Below are positions 10,907 to 25,966 of a stretch of 64,000 nucleotides of DNA, piece after piece. Position numbers and translations under genes: made by a program. The DNA is from Bigelowiella natans CCMP2755 (Eukaryota; Cercozoa; Chlorarachniophyceae), in NCBI GenBank assembly GCA_000320545.1, contig ADNK01003270.1:15001-79000 (forward strand). Direction: 5' to 3'. The notes below the pieces were generated by a model, which ran no database searches, was not told where the DNA came from, and worked only from the letters and a program-made list of their open reading frames with translations. The stretch's first letter is position 1. Each line of letters begins with the position of its first letter.

Positions 10907-10910
10907 GCCA
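10907..10910. repeat. target-site duplication GCCA, right copy
   Basis: Matches 5187-5190 on the other side of the element. Confidence 0.8.
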
Positions 10911-11008
10911 GTCAGGACCAGAGGAGGGTTGATGACATCTTCACGATTTTCCGTTTTTTGCCACGGAAACCGTGTCCACCAAAACAACAAACCCCAGCAC
11001 GATTGCGA

Positions 11009-11020
<12 letters not shown>

Positions 11021-11068
<48 letters not shown>
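11021..11068. repeat. (CA)n-(GA)n microsatellite
   Basis: A compound dinucleotide array just upstream of the Tudor-like gene. The remaining bases of 10911-11159 show no gene and probably form its 5' flank. Confidence 0.85.
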
Positions 11069-11069
<1 letters not shown>

Positions 11070-11159
11070 CATGACCCGCCCACATGCAGATCGATGTCAC
11101 ACAATTTCATCGACGATCACTGGTGATTTCTTCATGACGACTGCCTGTCTTGTCAATTG

Positions 11160-13188
11160 ATGCATGCAAAGTCCTCGAGTTTTGGGAGCTCTCAAGAGAC
11201 TCTCTCATTGTTTTCGTTCAGGAAAAAGATGAGTTGGTGCTGCCGAATGGAAATTGACAAAAATCCTGAGGATTTAGCAAGATTTCTGTTTGAATTAAAA
11301 AGTCGGCGACAGTACCTGCACACTGCATACTTGGAACTTGGGGGGGGGAAGGTTGTGTTTCAAGGATCAAGTTGTTTTGTCCACAATGACTCTATGTTTC
11401 ACTGTTCAACACCGAACACTGAACGTGTTCTCGTTGTTGCTAAGATGTTCACGTTTTGAAGGAGCGCATGGATAAGTACCATCAAGTTAACAACAAAAGG
11501 AACGAAATCCAGAGTGCAATATACGAGTCAGTCTAGCAACAGTCACAGTCACATCAGTTTATAACCGGATTCTGAAGCGCGTTGTTTATGTTGCGCAGAT
11601 CAAAGTCAAACGGAATCAACAATGGAAGCGACTGCCTGATTGCCGCCGGACAAATTCAAGAGAAGAGGATGGAACGTGGTTTCCATGAAGACAATGACAA
11701 TAACAACCATGAAGGTTCTATAGAGTCTAATCTTCGCCGAAATTGGAAACCAGGGGATGTCGTTGAGGTGTATTCTGATATTCGATTGAGCTGGTACCCA
11801 ACTCAAATAAGGCAAATTATTCCTAGCAAGGTGCAATTGCGGTAGATTCTATGTATAGTGCTAAAATCAACTGTTCCACCAGAAGTCAAGAAGCAAAAGT
11901 GGGCGAAGGACAATGAAAGAAGACGATATTATTGTGACCAAGTCGAAGTCTGTTCGTAGGGGCGATCACTATTCAATCCGGCTAGCCTCTGGTCAGTCCT
12001 CTTTTCAACTATGAGCTAGGTAAATGCCTAACCACCGTTGCTGACACAACACATCTCAGAAGCGAGTAAGGCAAAATACTGGGCTAAGAAAAACAGCGGC
12101 AAAAAGAGTAAAAATAAAAGGCGAGGTGGTTCGAACAGCAATGGCAATGCTCGTGCTCACAATGAAAAACCACCTCTCAGAATCACAGTGTTGGGAGAAT
12201 CAGGCACAATCATCAGAAATCATCCCGAGATTTCACCTATGAGAAATGACTTGTATCAGACTCATTGTGATACAATACGAATTGCAAGTGGGTCCAATAA
12301 CAATGACGCTTTTGAAGTGACTCAGCCGCCCCCTGAAGAATGGAAAAAGGGCCAATACGTATTATATCAATCCAGCGATACTGGAAAGTGGCACCATGCA
12401 CGTTTTATGGGTGTAAACTCACTTGGGAACGTGGATTTAGATCTTTGCGAGAACGTTCAAAGATCACAAATATGCGTGTATGAACCACGTGTAACCGTTG
12501 CAGAGCAAATAAGGGTATCGCATGAAAGATTATTAAATGCTTACATATATTTACAAATTGCTATTATAGGCTCAAATACAAGCACTTTCAGAGTCATGTA
12601 TCAGAATGAAAGAATCAAATCAACGCACCAAAACATGGATTCGGACCAGGAACTCCCGCTACTCTAAGTATGTTTTTCAATATAGAGATGCAGTGTAATT
12701 CGTAATTCAGCTCAATATTTAGGATTATTCAAAATTTGCAATCTAAAGTGAAAAGAATCAGTTCCGAAAATGAAAAGCTGGAGAGAAAACGATCGCCACT
12801 GTCTCAAAATGGAATGACTGACCATTTTGAAGAGCGAAAGCGGGATTTAAAGAATTCATCGCACGCAAGGAATATGGTGAAACGAGTTCGTGCTGGGACT
12901 TCACGCTCTCGAAGGCGCCATGAGAAATCAAACTGGATGTGGATTATTGGTGTTGCTGCTGGAGCTGCATCAGCAATGTGCATCGTTTCGTTTTTGCTTC
13001 CACAGCCACAGCTAGAAATTGCACAAAATCAGAGTCCACACGCCTCGCCTCAGATCCAACGCAATTCCGTTATGGTGGGACATCAGGCGTTGAGCCCCGT
13101 GGTTGTCCTTCCTCAGAGCTTGAGAGCGGTACCAGTTGAAGTTCTTTGGGCAATTGCGAAACCCTCGTTGTTGTCATGGAAGCGTTAA
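11160..13188 (+). CDS. two Tudor-like segments plus C-terminal membrane anchor, 7 exons
   Basis: I do not recognise an orthologue. Exons 11160-11351, 11462-11526, 11599-11830, 11883-11991, 12060-12514, 12570-12667 and 12723-13188 are phase-consistent and give about 538 residues. Introns are only 52-110 nt. Visible features, in order: an N-terminal helical region (FELKSRRQYLHTAYLELGGG); a Tudor/SH3-like strand pattern (WKPGDVVEVYSDIRLSWYPTQI) near residue 150; a basic Lys/Arg-rich stretch; a second similar pattern (WKKGQYVLYQSSDTGKWHHARF) near 310; a coiled-coil-like basic region; one hydrophobic helix (WMWIIGVAAGAASAMCIVSFLL) around 460; and a Pro/Gln-rich tail. Tudor barrels bind methylated Lys or Arg, so a membrane-tethered reader is possible (inference). 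The start could instead be ATG 11229. Confidence 0.6.
12711..12723 (+). other. two in-frame candidate 3' splice sites 12 nt apart
   Basis: After donor GTATGT at 12668, both TTCAG|CTC (exon start 12711) and TTTAG|GAT (exon start 12723) keep the frame and differ by four codons. The second gives a 55-nt intron, the same length as the intron before it. Confidence 0.45.
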
Positions 13189-13767
13189 TGCATGCATGGC
13201 TTCGGCGGTAGCTTAATAAAATATAACGAGAACTTTATATATGCCTTTGCTCGTAGGACATGGCACACATGACACACATGCGCTCTAGCACGCATCTCTA
13301 GATCTGCTACTGCACTTCAATCACATCTAAACATGCGGGCGGTGTTTGAATTAATTCGCGTTGTTGAGCCAATCATTCGTGTTCAATGCATCACATGGCT
13401 AGACGATCTAGTTCTAGAGTTGTGTAGACATGCAAGCATGCATACGTAGATGAAAATCTAAATCTAGCTAGCTAGCTAGCTAGCTAGCTAGGTATCGCCT
13501 CGGGATGCCAGCACCATAAAATTTGATGGGCACTAGAGGCAGTGTGTGATGAAATAACTTATGATTTGCTAGATTTGCCTTTGCATTGCTAATTTATAAG
13601 CCTAATTTCATGCTAGCATGCTTCAAACTACTAAACTGTTGACTAACACCTACACGTGCATCACTTACTAAAATACAGAGCCTATCTCAAAATTAAAACG
13701 TGAGTTCTTATAGCAAGTATATCATGACATCGTCAATGCCCCAGCTGGCTATACAGGGATCTCCTAC
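13189..13767. other. convergent 3'-flank spacer, GCTAGC/CATGC-rich
   Basis: Lies between two converging genes. It contains an uninterrupted CTAG-repeat tract at about 13465-13491 and words such as GCATGCATAC and CATGCTAGCATG. No coding signal was seen. Confidence 0.65.
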
Positions 13768-16031
13768 TCACATCACAAACATCCAAACATTACTACTCAA
13801 TGTTTGCGTCAATCTGATTGAAACTATGGACATGCCTTGAGGGAGAGAAGATCCAAATTCGAGTGTGATGACTTCTTGTCCTTTGTAATGAGGCGTCGTT
13901 ACCTATTTGGAAGGGAAAAGAAGACGATTATGGTATTATACAAACCCGACGCAGCTCAAAGATTTGATAAGCAGGGCGAGGAAAACACCTAGGGGACTTA
14001 TAACTAATCCATAAATTACTCTACGTACATAAACAACGTAGAACTCTCAGTGACAGTTGTATTCTAAGTAAGATCACTCGAAGGGGATGATGATCATCGT
14101 CATCTCCAGGGATTGGGACGTGAGGGCTACTACTACTACTACTACTACTACTACCCTGAACTCCTGTGAAAGCGTGTCAGCATATCTCTCATCCCCGCAC
14201 ACATTTATTCCCTTGCACATGCCCGAAAATACCTGATAAATGTCACGCAATGGTACCACGTCAAAAGCAGAAACAGAAGAAGCAGTAGAAGCAAATTTCG
14301 CAGATAGGTTGCGGTGCCTCTTAGCCCAATATTATTGCTATTGAATACATGGCGTTGAGTGCATCAGCACGTATTTATTCCAAGGCTGTGGCTAGTGTCT
14401 AATGGATGATGGTGTGTTTTAGAACAACGCACCTTCTCGCAGTGCTTATGCTGATGAATCCATACGGTTTGGCCGTTGACCTTGAGATACATGTACTCGC
14501 CTTTCCACCGATCGAAGAAGTGTACTCTACCTCTGTGTGTTCAAAAGAATGTGTCAGTGGTAGTAGTTAAAGAGGGCGGGAGGGGGTGGTGTCCCAATGC
14601 TACTACAAAATGATAAACTGCAGTGTTGGGTCGAATAAAAAAAAGAATCGTTCTGAGTAACGTGAGGTTGTTCGCTGAATAGAAGAGGTGAGGTCTCGCA
14701 ATCTCACGTGATCGTAATGAGCTTGCTCGGGGGAAGATTCGTTAGAGAATATCGAGCAATCTGGCCACCGCCTAAAGCGCAATACCCTCCTAGGAACATA
14801 TCCAGATTCCCTGTCCCACAACTCTGTAGTGTTAGTAGTAGTAGTAGTAGTAGAAGAAGAAGAAGAAGAAGAAGAAGAAGAAGAAGAAAATAATGATGAT
14901 GGAGAAGATAAGAATCTCATTAGTAGAGCATGGCAAAGACAATGATACTGAAGACATTGCTATCGACATCTATCGAATGCATTCCTTGAGTGACCTGTCT
15001 TGTATCTGAAGATGATGATGATGAACCTCCTGCCCCCTTATGTTTCTGCGTCGAGGAGTCTTGATTCTGCTTGTGCTTGTTGCTGGCGTCCGCCACGATC
15101 TTTGTGTTGATAGAAAAGTTAACAAACAAAGGCGGGTGGGGGAGGAGGGCATGGGCGATAGGGAAGAGATATTTATCGATGACCAGAACGCGTATCCAGA
15201 GATAAAATGCGGTGAGGTGCCATCAACACGAAGAAGATGGTGGTAGCGAATACAGCGTGATGATGATGTGGTAAGAGCAACAACCTTCCATCCGCCAGAT
15301 GACTTTTGGAAATCAAAGTGCTTCCACAGAGATGGCTGTCGCACGCCATCGACGACGACGCGGTTTAAGCTCGAAGCAACCGCCTAAATGAAACGAAAGC
15401 AGTGGCAGCAGTTTGTTGTTGAGGGAGGGCATCAGATGTGAGGAGAACTGCCCAGCTAATGCTCACATCGACAACGGTGACGATTCTGGTGATGGTTATG
15501 ATGATGGTGATGATGACAATGGCGATGACACTAACACATTCTGCTATTATCGGCCTAACACCATTATTACCGTGTTTGCTGTTACATCGAGGACCGTCAG
15601 CGACACAGAAGACGACGATTTTGGCTTCTTTCTTCCTGTTTCTACTTTAGTCGATGTGATCTTGGAGGTAGCAGTTCTCGAAGGCCTGTCATCATTGAAA
15701 CCAATAGGGTTGAACGAAGAAGAGAAAGCTCTATGGGTAAACGAAAATCCAAGGCTCGGTGGGTGTTTCACGTGCGTCTCATGTGTTGCTGCCTCACATT
15801 GAAGTGTCCTCGCTGACACGCTCCCTCATCAGGTTTTGATTTGCGGTTGAATCCATAGCGACGAAGCTTTCGAATGACACAAACCTATTTTGAAAGGTTG
15901 TGCGTGTGTGTGTTACATAGGCATCAATTTCGAAACAGTTGCGATAGATTTATTCATGTCACCTCTCTCTAAGCAGCTACGTTTTATGAGACGGATACTG
16001 CTGCCCCCACTCCCCCCATTTCCCAATATCA

Positions 16032-16064
<33 letters not shown>

Positions 16065-17140
16065 ATGATTCCTCCCAATTCATTAATATCATTAAGAATA
16101 TATGTCTAGTAATCATATCAGCGACCCGTCATCTCCATTTCTGTGAACGATTTGCTCTTCGTCGTCAACTCCGGTCGTGTGCCGGGATGATCGGTCTTTG
16201 CGGGGCGGGGGTTGGTGATATGCGTCGTGTCCGTACCCTGTCGAGCAGATAGAAAATTATGTAAGTCCAGAAGCATTGCCATCAAAGTCTGCACGATGAT
16301 GCGCTGTCACGATGGATGAGCGGCGGGATGAGACCGCGCGAGTCTATCGTTTAGCGGCCTCTCTTTTAATGCTACTTGTGCAAGTTAATTTAGCTACAAC
16401 CCTGCTGACGCCTGTTGGATGAAGAATAGCGGGGATCCTGGGGATAGCGACCGTTGTTACGATGGTGGCGGCCATTGTTGCCGACATAGCTATGGTAGGC
16501 GTGGTTGTTTGCTTTGTAGTGGCCATCGTCCATCAACCCGATGTCTGTTCCTGCAGCTCCACCGCTATGACTAGGCGAATGGTGATCCTGTTAATAACGA
16601 ATAAATGAGCTACGATGCATGATTTATCGACATGGATTTCAACAATGGATGTGAGGCGATCTACATATGTTGCTCATTCCATTCTAATCGCTATCATCAA
16701 CAACATTAATATTACAGCTATTATCATTTCTGTCATCCCCCTCATATCATCCTCTGGATCAGCAACATGCCAACCCCACCACCTTAAATTGGAGCAGGGT
16801 TGTGTGATTATATGTCAGTGAGAAGGATCCTCTTCGGTTATTGATCAGGGAGTAACATGATCCTGATCACACATCAGTAACTTCATCTTAGTTTCTTCAT
16901 GGTTGTATGGATGAAGGCGATGATGATGATTCAACCCATGCTATTTGAGAAATCAAGCCTTGCTCTATCCTTTTGCCCTCCAATGGTAAATACCAGCGCG
17001 TTGTCTAAATCGACGTTGGTTTTTTGTGGCGAATCAGCTCCTCGCTGATGCTGAGTTGTGACTTCAGATGTAGTAGATATTTGAACGTGAAGGAAAAGGC
17101 CAAGACCAATGGACATCCATGATCTATGCATCGTCTTCAT
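13768..17140 (-). CDS. secreted His/Tyr/Gly-rich protein with beta-sandwich-like domain, 10 exons
   Basis: Exons (reading 5' to 3' on the minus strand): 17140-16994, 16587-16401, 16237-16126, 15884-15798, 15730-15571, 15383-15285, 14823-14708, 14526-14433, 14232-14155, 13902-13768. All phases match, giving about 404 residues. It starts with a signal peptide (MKTMHRSWMSIGLGLFLHV), followed by a low-complexity segment rich in His, Asn, Gly, Tyr and Arg (residues about 50-145). Then come FVSFESFVAMDST, SVSLTVLDVTANT, and a compact domain with LPPSKLITITVHFFDRWKGE, YLKVNGQTVW, INVCGDERYADTLS and VITLEFGSSLP. I recall this spacing (LP..., D.W.GE, V.G..VW, CG...D) from secreted proteins of ciliates and algae. 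No enzyme motif is seen, so a surface or matrix role is inferred. Introns carry several microsatellites. Confidence 0.6.
14128..14152. repeat. (TAC)n = (GTA)n on gene strand, at a splice donor
   Basis: On the minus strand the exon ending at 14155 is followed directly by GTAGTAGTAG, so the donor is the first unit of a trinucleotide array. Confidence 0.8.
14831..14889. repeat. (TAG)n-(AGA)n compound microsatellite
   Basis: Lies within the intron upstream (on the minus strand) of exon 14823-14708. Confidence 0.85.
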
Positions 17141-18002
17141 CTCCTTTACGATATCGTATTTCGTTCTAGAAGGAACTCAAGTTGAGGGCTGGCATGGGAT
17201 TGCGTCCTTGAAGGGTTTGTCCAGTTAGGCAAGGCTCACCAGCAACAGGAAACCATTTTCGAAAATTCAAATGTTTACCGTGAAAAACTAGAAAAATCGG
17301 TCCGCTTTGATTGTCGCAGAGGATAAATCCAGTGCAAATTCATGTAACACGGGTCAACAAGCATATCGCAGGGGAAAACGCCAAGCCGAATCTTCCATTT
17401 CCTCTTACGACTCGACGATGGATGTCATGACGTCCAACCGAACGGGGATTTTTCCTTTTAAAGCTGTGATTTAGATAAAAATCGATGCGATCTAGCATCT
17501 AAGACATGGTAGTTTCTGTTCCAATCATTGCTGAAGGAATTCGTGGTAATTTGGAGTCTGAGACATGTAATTTGGTGCATTTCCCTCGAGAATTGCTCCA
17601 AAGTCGACGTGAGCTCGCAACCACATACCCCCCCGGAGTATTGTGTCGAACGTTCAGCAGAATGGAGAGAAGACGTCGCTACAACAGTCGTGCATATGGC
17701 GGCACATTTGTGTCTACGGCCATAATGTTATGCGTGGTAGTAATTATCATTTTCTCTCACTTGCGGCGATGTGAAGACATGTGACTGCTGCTTGTAATTA
17801 AGTCGATAACCATGATGATGAGGAGGAAAATGAGGGTGAGAACGAAGATGGGTGGTGATAATAACTTATGCATGCATCGATTATTTTCTCTGTATCCGCC
17901 GCCTCTGATGGGCAATCCGTAATGTATGCTCAGGTCTTCCTCGCATCGGTTATTGATTATTCGAGTACCTTTATTTCTCGTGGTCATCTTGGCAGCCCGG
18001 CA
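17141..18002. other. divergent intergenic region (putative bidirectional promoter)
   Basis: Separates the minus-strand secreted protein from the plus-strand coiled-coil gene. It lacks the GCTAGC vocabulary of the 3' spacers. It contains an open frame at 17506-17784 (92 codons, with a hydrophobic stretch STAIMLCVVVIIIFSHL). I cannot tie this frame to any family or splice pattern and give it low weight. In-frame ATGs at 17868 and 17919 could extend the coiled-coil protein upstream. Confidence 0.45.
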
Positions 18003-21928
<3,926 letters not shown>

Positions 21929-22607
21929 TAATAGCGCAATAACACATTAAATGGGCATTGAACATGTATTTCTCGGTGCGACTGCGAAGATGCTTACTAT
22001 GGATTTGCGCGTCTTATTTAAACGTTTATGAATTGAAATAGCTTCACCGTATCGACCGAATACAAGATGTTTTACCATGCTGCACGCGTCTTGCCAGCTT
22101 TATGATTGCTGGTGACTATAGAATTGCACTAGACGTATTGTATTGTTATGTCCCAAATTGCAATAAGCAGTATGCGCTGTGAGTAAGTGCCGTGATGTGT
22201 CAGTTTCGGACTACATATATTAAACATTATTCTATGACTGCCACTGTTATCGGTATGCAATGCAATGATGTCGCATTCTCTATCATGTGATTACGAGTGC
22301 AATTATATGTAATTGCTGCTTGCATCGACACTGCGTTACATGCTGTACGTATGCCACACGTGTTGATTTCGGTACTGTTCAAGCAGCTCAAGCATTCGAG
22401 CATTGTGTAATGAAGGCGGAAGTTTTCTTGCATGTGTAATGCTTGCCTCACGTTGAGCTTGATGCAGGATTAGAGGAGCGCATCATTGCTGCAACTGCAA
22501 GATAAGGCGGCTATGTTGATCGATACGTACATACGATAGTCTATGCGTCCAGCAACAAATACTATTTGCTTGCACGTACTACATTGATAAAACATGAAGG
22601 CGTGTGC
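21929..22607. other. convergent 3' spacer, no gene seen
   Basis: Lies between the coiled-coil gene and the 5'-nucleotidase gene, which converge here. Words such as GCATTGCATG-like runs and GCTTGCATCG occur, but GCTAGC itself is rare, so it is the weakest member of the 3'-spacer class. Confidence 0.5.
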
Positions 22608-23045
22608 TCACGAGATCATTGCCAAAACGCTAGGAACAATCGCATCACTAGTTTTGGATGCTAACGCTCCGAAGAAATTCGCACGATGAGCACTTGCAGG
22701 AGCGCCATCTTTGTTGCCATCATCACGTGTAGGACCATCTTCACCCTTATTCGATTGGCGTGGAGGTGACGATCCGCATGGTGCGAACATCCTCGTGAAA
22801 CCTGGGTAATCGAGGCATTGAATCGAAAGACATTCGTTCATTCCCATTTTTTTAAAGAAAATTCCTCCTTGTAGAGAATGCTAATGAGGTCTACAATCAC
22901 CAACCTGGAGGATTCTTCGATTCTATCCCGATTTTTTCGTCGTCAGGTGCAATCTGACGAAATAGAGGTCATTTACATCATCGGTACCATTTTTATTACT
23001 TTTAATATTTAATTTCTATTAGCATTATGAGAGGTAGATCATGGA

Positions 23046-23078
<33 letters not shown>

Positions 23079-23229
23079 TGCCGTGCGTGGTGTGCTAGCA
23101 GCAATCAATGATCGCCAGCGAGTCAAACTGGCAAATGACGACGGGACTCAACTTCGATGTCGCTTGATCTACTGTCAGCATCAATAGCTAACGACTACGA
23201 CTACGACTACCGCTGTGCAAGTATGAGAT

Positions 23230-23264
<35 letters not shown>

Positions 23265-24271
23265 GTTGTGTTGGTGATAGCATGCAAAAAGCACGCACAC
23301 ACGTGCACTTTGCTGCTACTGCCGTTTGATGAGATCGCCACACTACTACTACTACCACTACTACTACTACTACTCAGAAGGATTGCGCATACTACACCTC
23401 TTCCGCAACATAAATCACTTTCCAGCCCATATTTGAACGACAAGCAACAACATCCCCTGCTCACACCATTTAGAAGTAGTATCATTTTATCATCCACATC
23501 CATAATCATCGGTTACGTGCGGATTGCACGCCATTGCCCGCACAGCTTTCCATTTCCTTCGTCTTATTATGTATCTGCTCACGTCACCGGCACTTCATGA
23601 CTAGAGACGATCGGTTTTTGGCCATTTGTGCGGGTCATCATACAGCGACGAATCTCTCTCTTCTTCAGGCTCATAATCAACATGTACACGAGTAATAATA
23701 CCGTTAAGATGGTCGCCGACGTAGCAAATACTGCTGCTGTTGGGAGATATTCCATTAGAACCTGCGGTATCTTTGGACTCTCTACCAGCTTCTTCTACCC
23801 CCTTACCTTCCTCCTCCTCCCCCTCCCTCTTCTTTTCCTCAGCCCTCGTAGCGCTTGCCGCTTTGAAGAGCTCTTCCAGCACGTGCGCATTTCCTCCAAT
23901 GTATTCACCACCACCATTACTGCTGCTGCTATCTCCATGACTCGATGGTTGTCGCCCCGATGTTCTCCCCCCTCTCAGCCGCGGAGGTTCAGCGAGCTCT
24001 TTCGCGCTCTTGTGACAGTTAGAAGGGTCTATCTGGGGAGGAAGGGGAGGGAATTATAGAGGCATTATAGAGGCATCATGCGTTCTTGACCATCGATCGG
24101 TAGCGATAATGTTATAATGGTGGTGGTGGTGGTGGTGGTGATGATGATGATGGTGATGATGGCGTTGATGGTGGTCAGCTAGTTGCGGATCACACATAGG
24201 ATCACACATAGCATACGCTTCACGACGGATGGATGTATCTTCGTAAGCAATGCAAATTTAAAACGAAGTTT

Positions 24272-24312
<41 letters not shown>

Positions 24313-25561
24313 TTGACTACTGCACTACTAGCCTCCGGGAAGCTCCTGCAGCGGCAATCACCTCTATAAACGGGGTTTGCGGAGAGTAAAATTGTGTCCC
24401 TTTGTTGGCGTAGTAAATGACGATCTCGAAGAGCTCTCTCCTGAGCGGTGCGCACACAGAGAACGGGGTCGCATATTTATGATGACCACCAATCGCACAA
24501 GCAAAGCACGGGAACAACAAACCGCATCGCCCATCTATGGGGTCAAAAGTAGGAACTGTCGCCATCATCATCATCATCATCGTCATCATCATCATCATCG
24601 TATCTTGTGACAACAACACCAGTTTTTCCCGAACGAGAATTCCATCAGGAAGTTTGAGAAATCAGCGTGTGAATTCGTAACGAGAAAGACCCGGATGCCC
24701 TCTGAGCCACGCAGCAGCGCGCATCGAACAAAACAAAGCGTTAAAAGCAAAGTGGAGGCATATGGGAGAGACTTCTCATCAACGCAACACACGCGGTCTT
24801 CTCCTAGGGATGGCTAGCACGTTTTCGCAATAGAGAGAGTGTATTCTCACAGGGACTCATACTTATTTGCAAGTGATTCGCGCAAAAAGATCGTAAGTAG
24901 GATACGGCGCAACAGCTCTCTCCGCTATTCTTTGTTTCCTACTGTTGTCGTCGTCATAACCATGGTTGTTGGAAGTGCTGGCATCTCTACCACCTAGCCC
25001 TCAGTCTCCCAATCAATCTCTACATATTATCCCTTTTGAGGAATGGCGGATTACTTACTTTTTGGACATTCTTGCAGCCAACGTGCGAGTTGAGGTCGGC
25101 GTGTGATGTACTTTCTGCACCCACATCATCATCATCATCGTCGTCATCATCATTTGCGTAGCAATCGCCAGTGAGTAAGCAATGGGAGAAGTGGTAGTAG
25201 TAGTGGTAGTAGTGGTAGTAGTAGTAGTAGTAGCAGCAGGACGCCAAGGAGGGGGAGGAGGAGGAGGAAAGAAAGGGTGTCAGATATTAGTTTTTCAGCA
25301 GCTACAAACAACACATCCTCGAAATGTGTGGAAATTTAGCAGCATGATAATGATGATGATCATCATCATCTTCCAGGAGACAATACACCGGCAATTCGCA
25401 TAATTCAGTCGCATTCCGATGGTATTTACCCTGGATCTGCTTGAATCTCAGGGAAAAATATGCCCCGCTTCTCCCGGAACAAATTTGCAGAAAAATTATC
25501 TATAAATGCTTGCAAAACCTGGATTGTAAAGAAATAATGATGTGTGTAAGTGTGTGTGTGT

Positions 25562-25604
<43 letters not shown>

Positions 25605-25921
25605 AGTTCTTGCAATAAACAACCCACTGCCAGCCCTCTTCTGGCTGAGTTTGAATGAAACTCCATATAACCCTCCCCTCCCCCCCCCCCCCCCTCCCTT
25701 ATCTTTCTGCCCAATTCATATATATATCATGCTCTACTATTATCTTCTTCTTCTTCTCTCTTCGTGTCTTGTCCACCGAATAGCACCTTAGGCCAAAAGT
25801 CATACTTTCCCCACCCCTTCAGGTCGTAGTACTCGACGAGAAGAGCACAAACATGTTGCACGGGGGTATCGAAGTGGGTGAGAAACTCTTTGTATGCTGT
25901 GGGAACATTTATAATTCATAC

Positions 25922-25966
<45 letters not shown>

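Noticed and set aside
15040-15246. Plus-strand frame starting with a signal-peptide-like segment (MFLRRGVLILLVLV)
   Set aside because: It lies in an intron of the minus-strand secreted gene, has no follow-on exon, and the hydrophobic stretch can arise by chance.
15413-15802. Plus-strand Asp-rich frame of 129 codons
   Set aside because: Antisense to minus-strand exon 15730-15571, whose phases fit both neighbours; the Asp-rich part is a GAT repeat.
23586-23720. Minus-strand hydrophobic segment that looks like a transmembrane helix and tail
   Set aside because: It is a shifted frame of the nucleotidase exon containing YVGDHLNG, whose donor at 23702 joins the next exon in phase and supplies the catalytic Asp.
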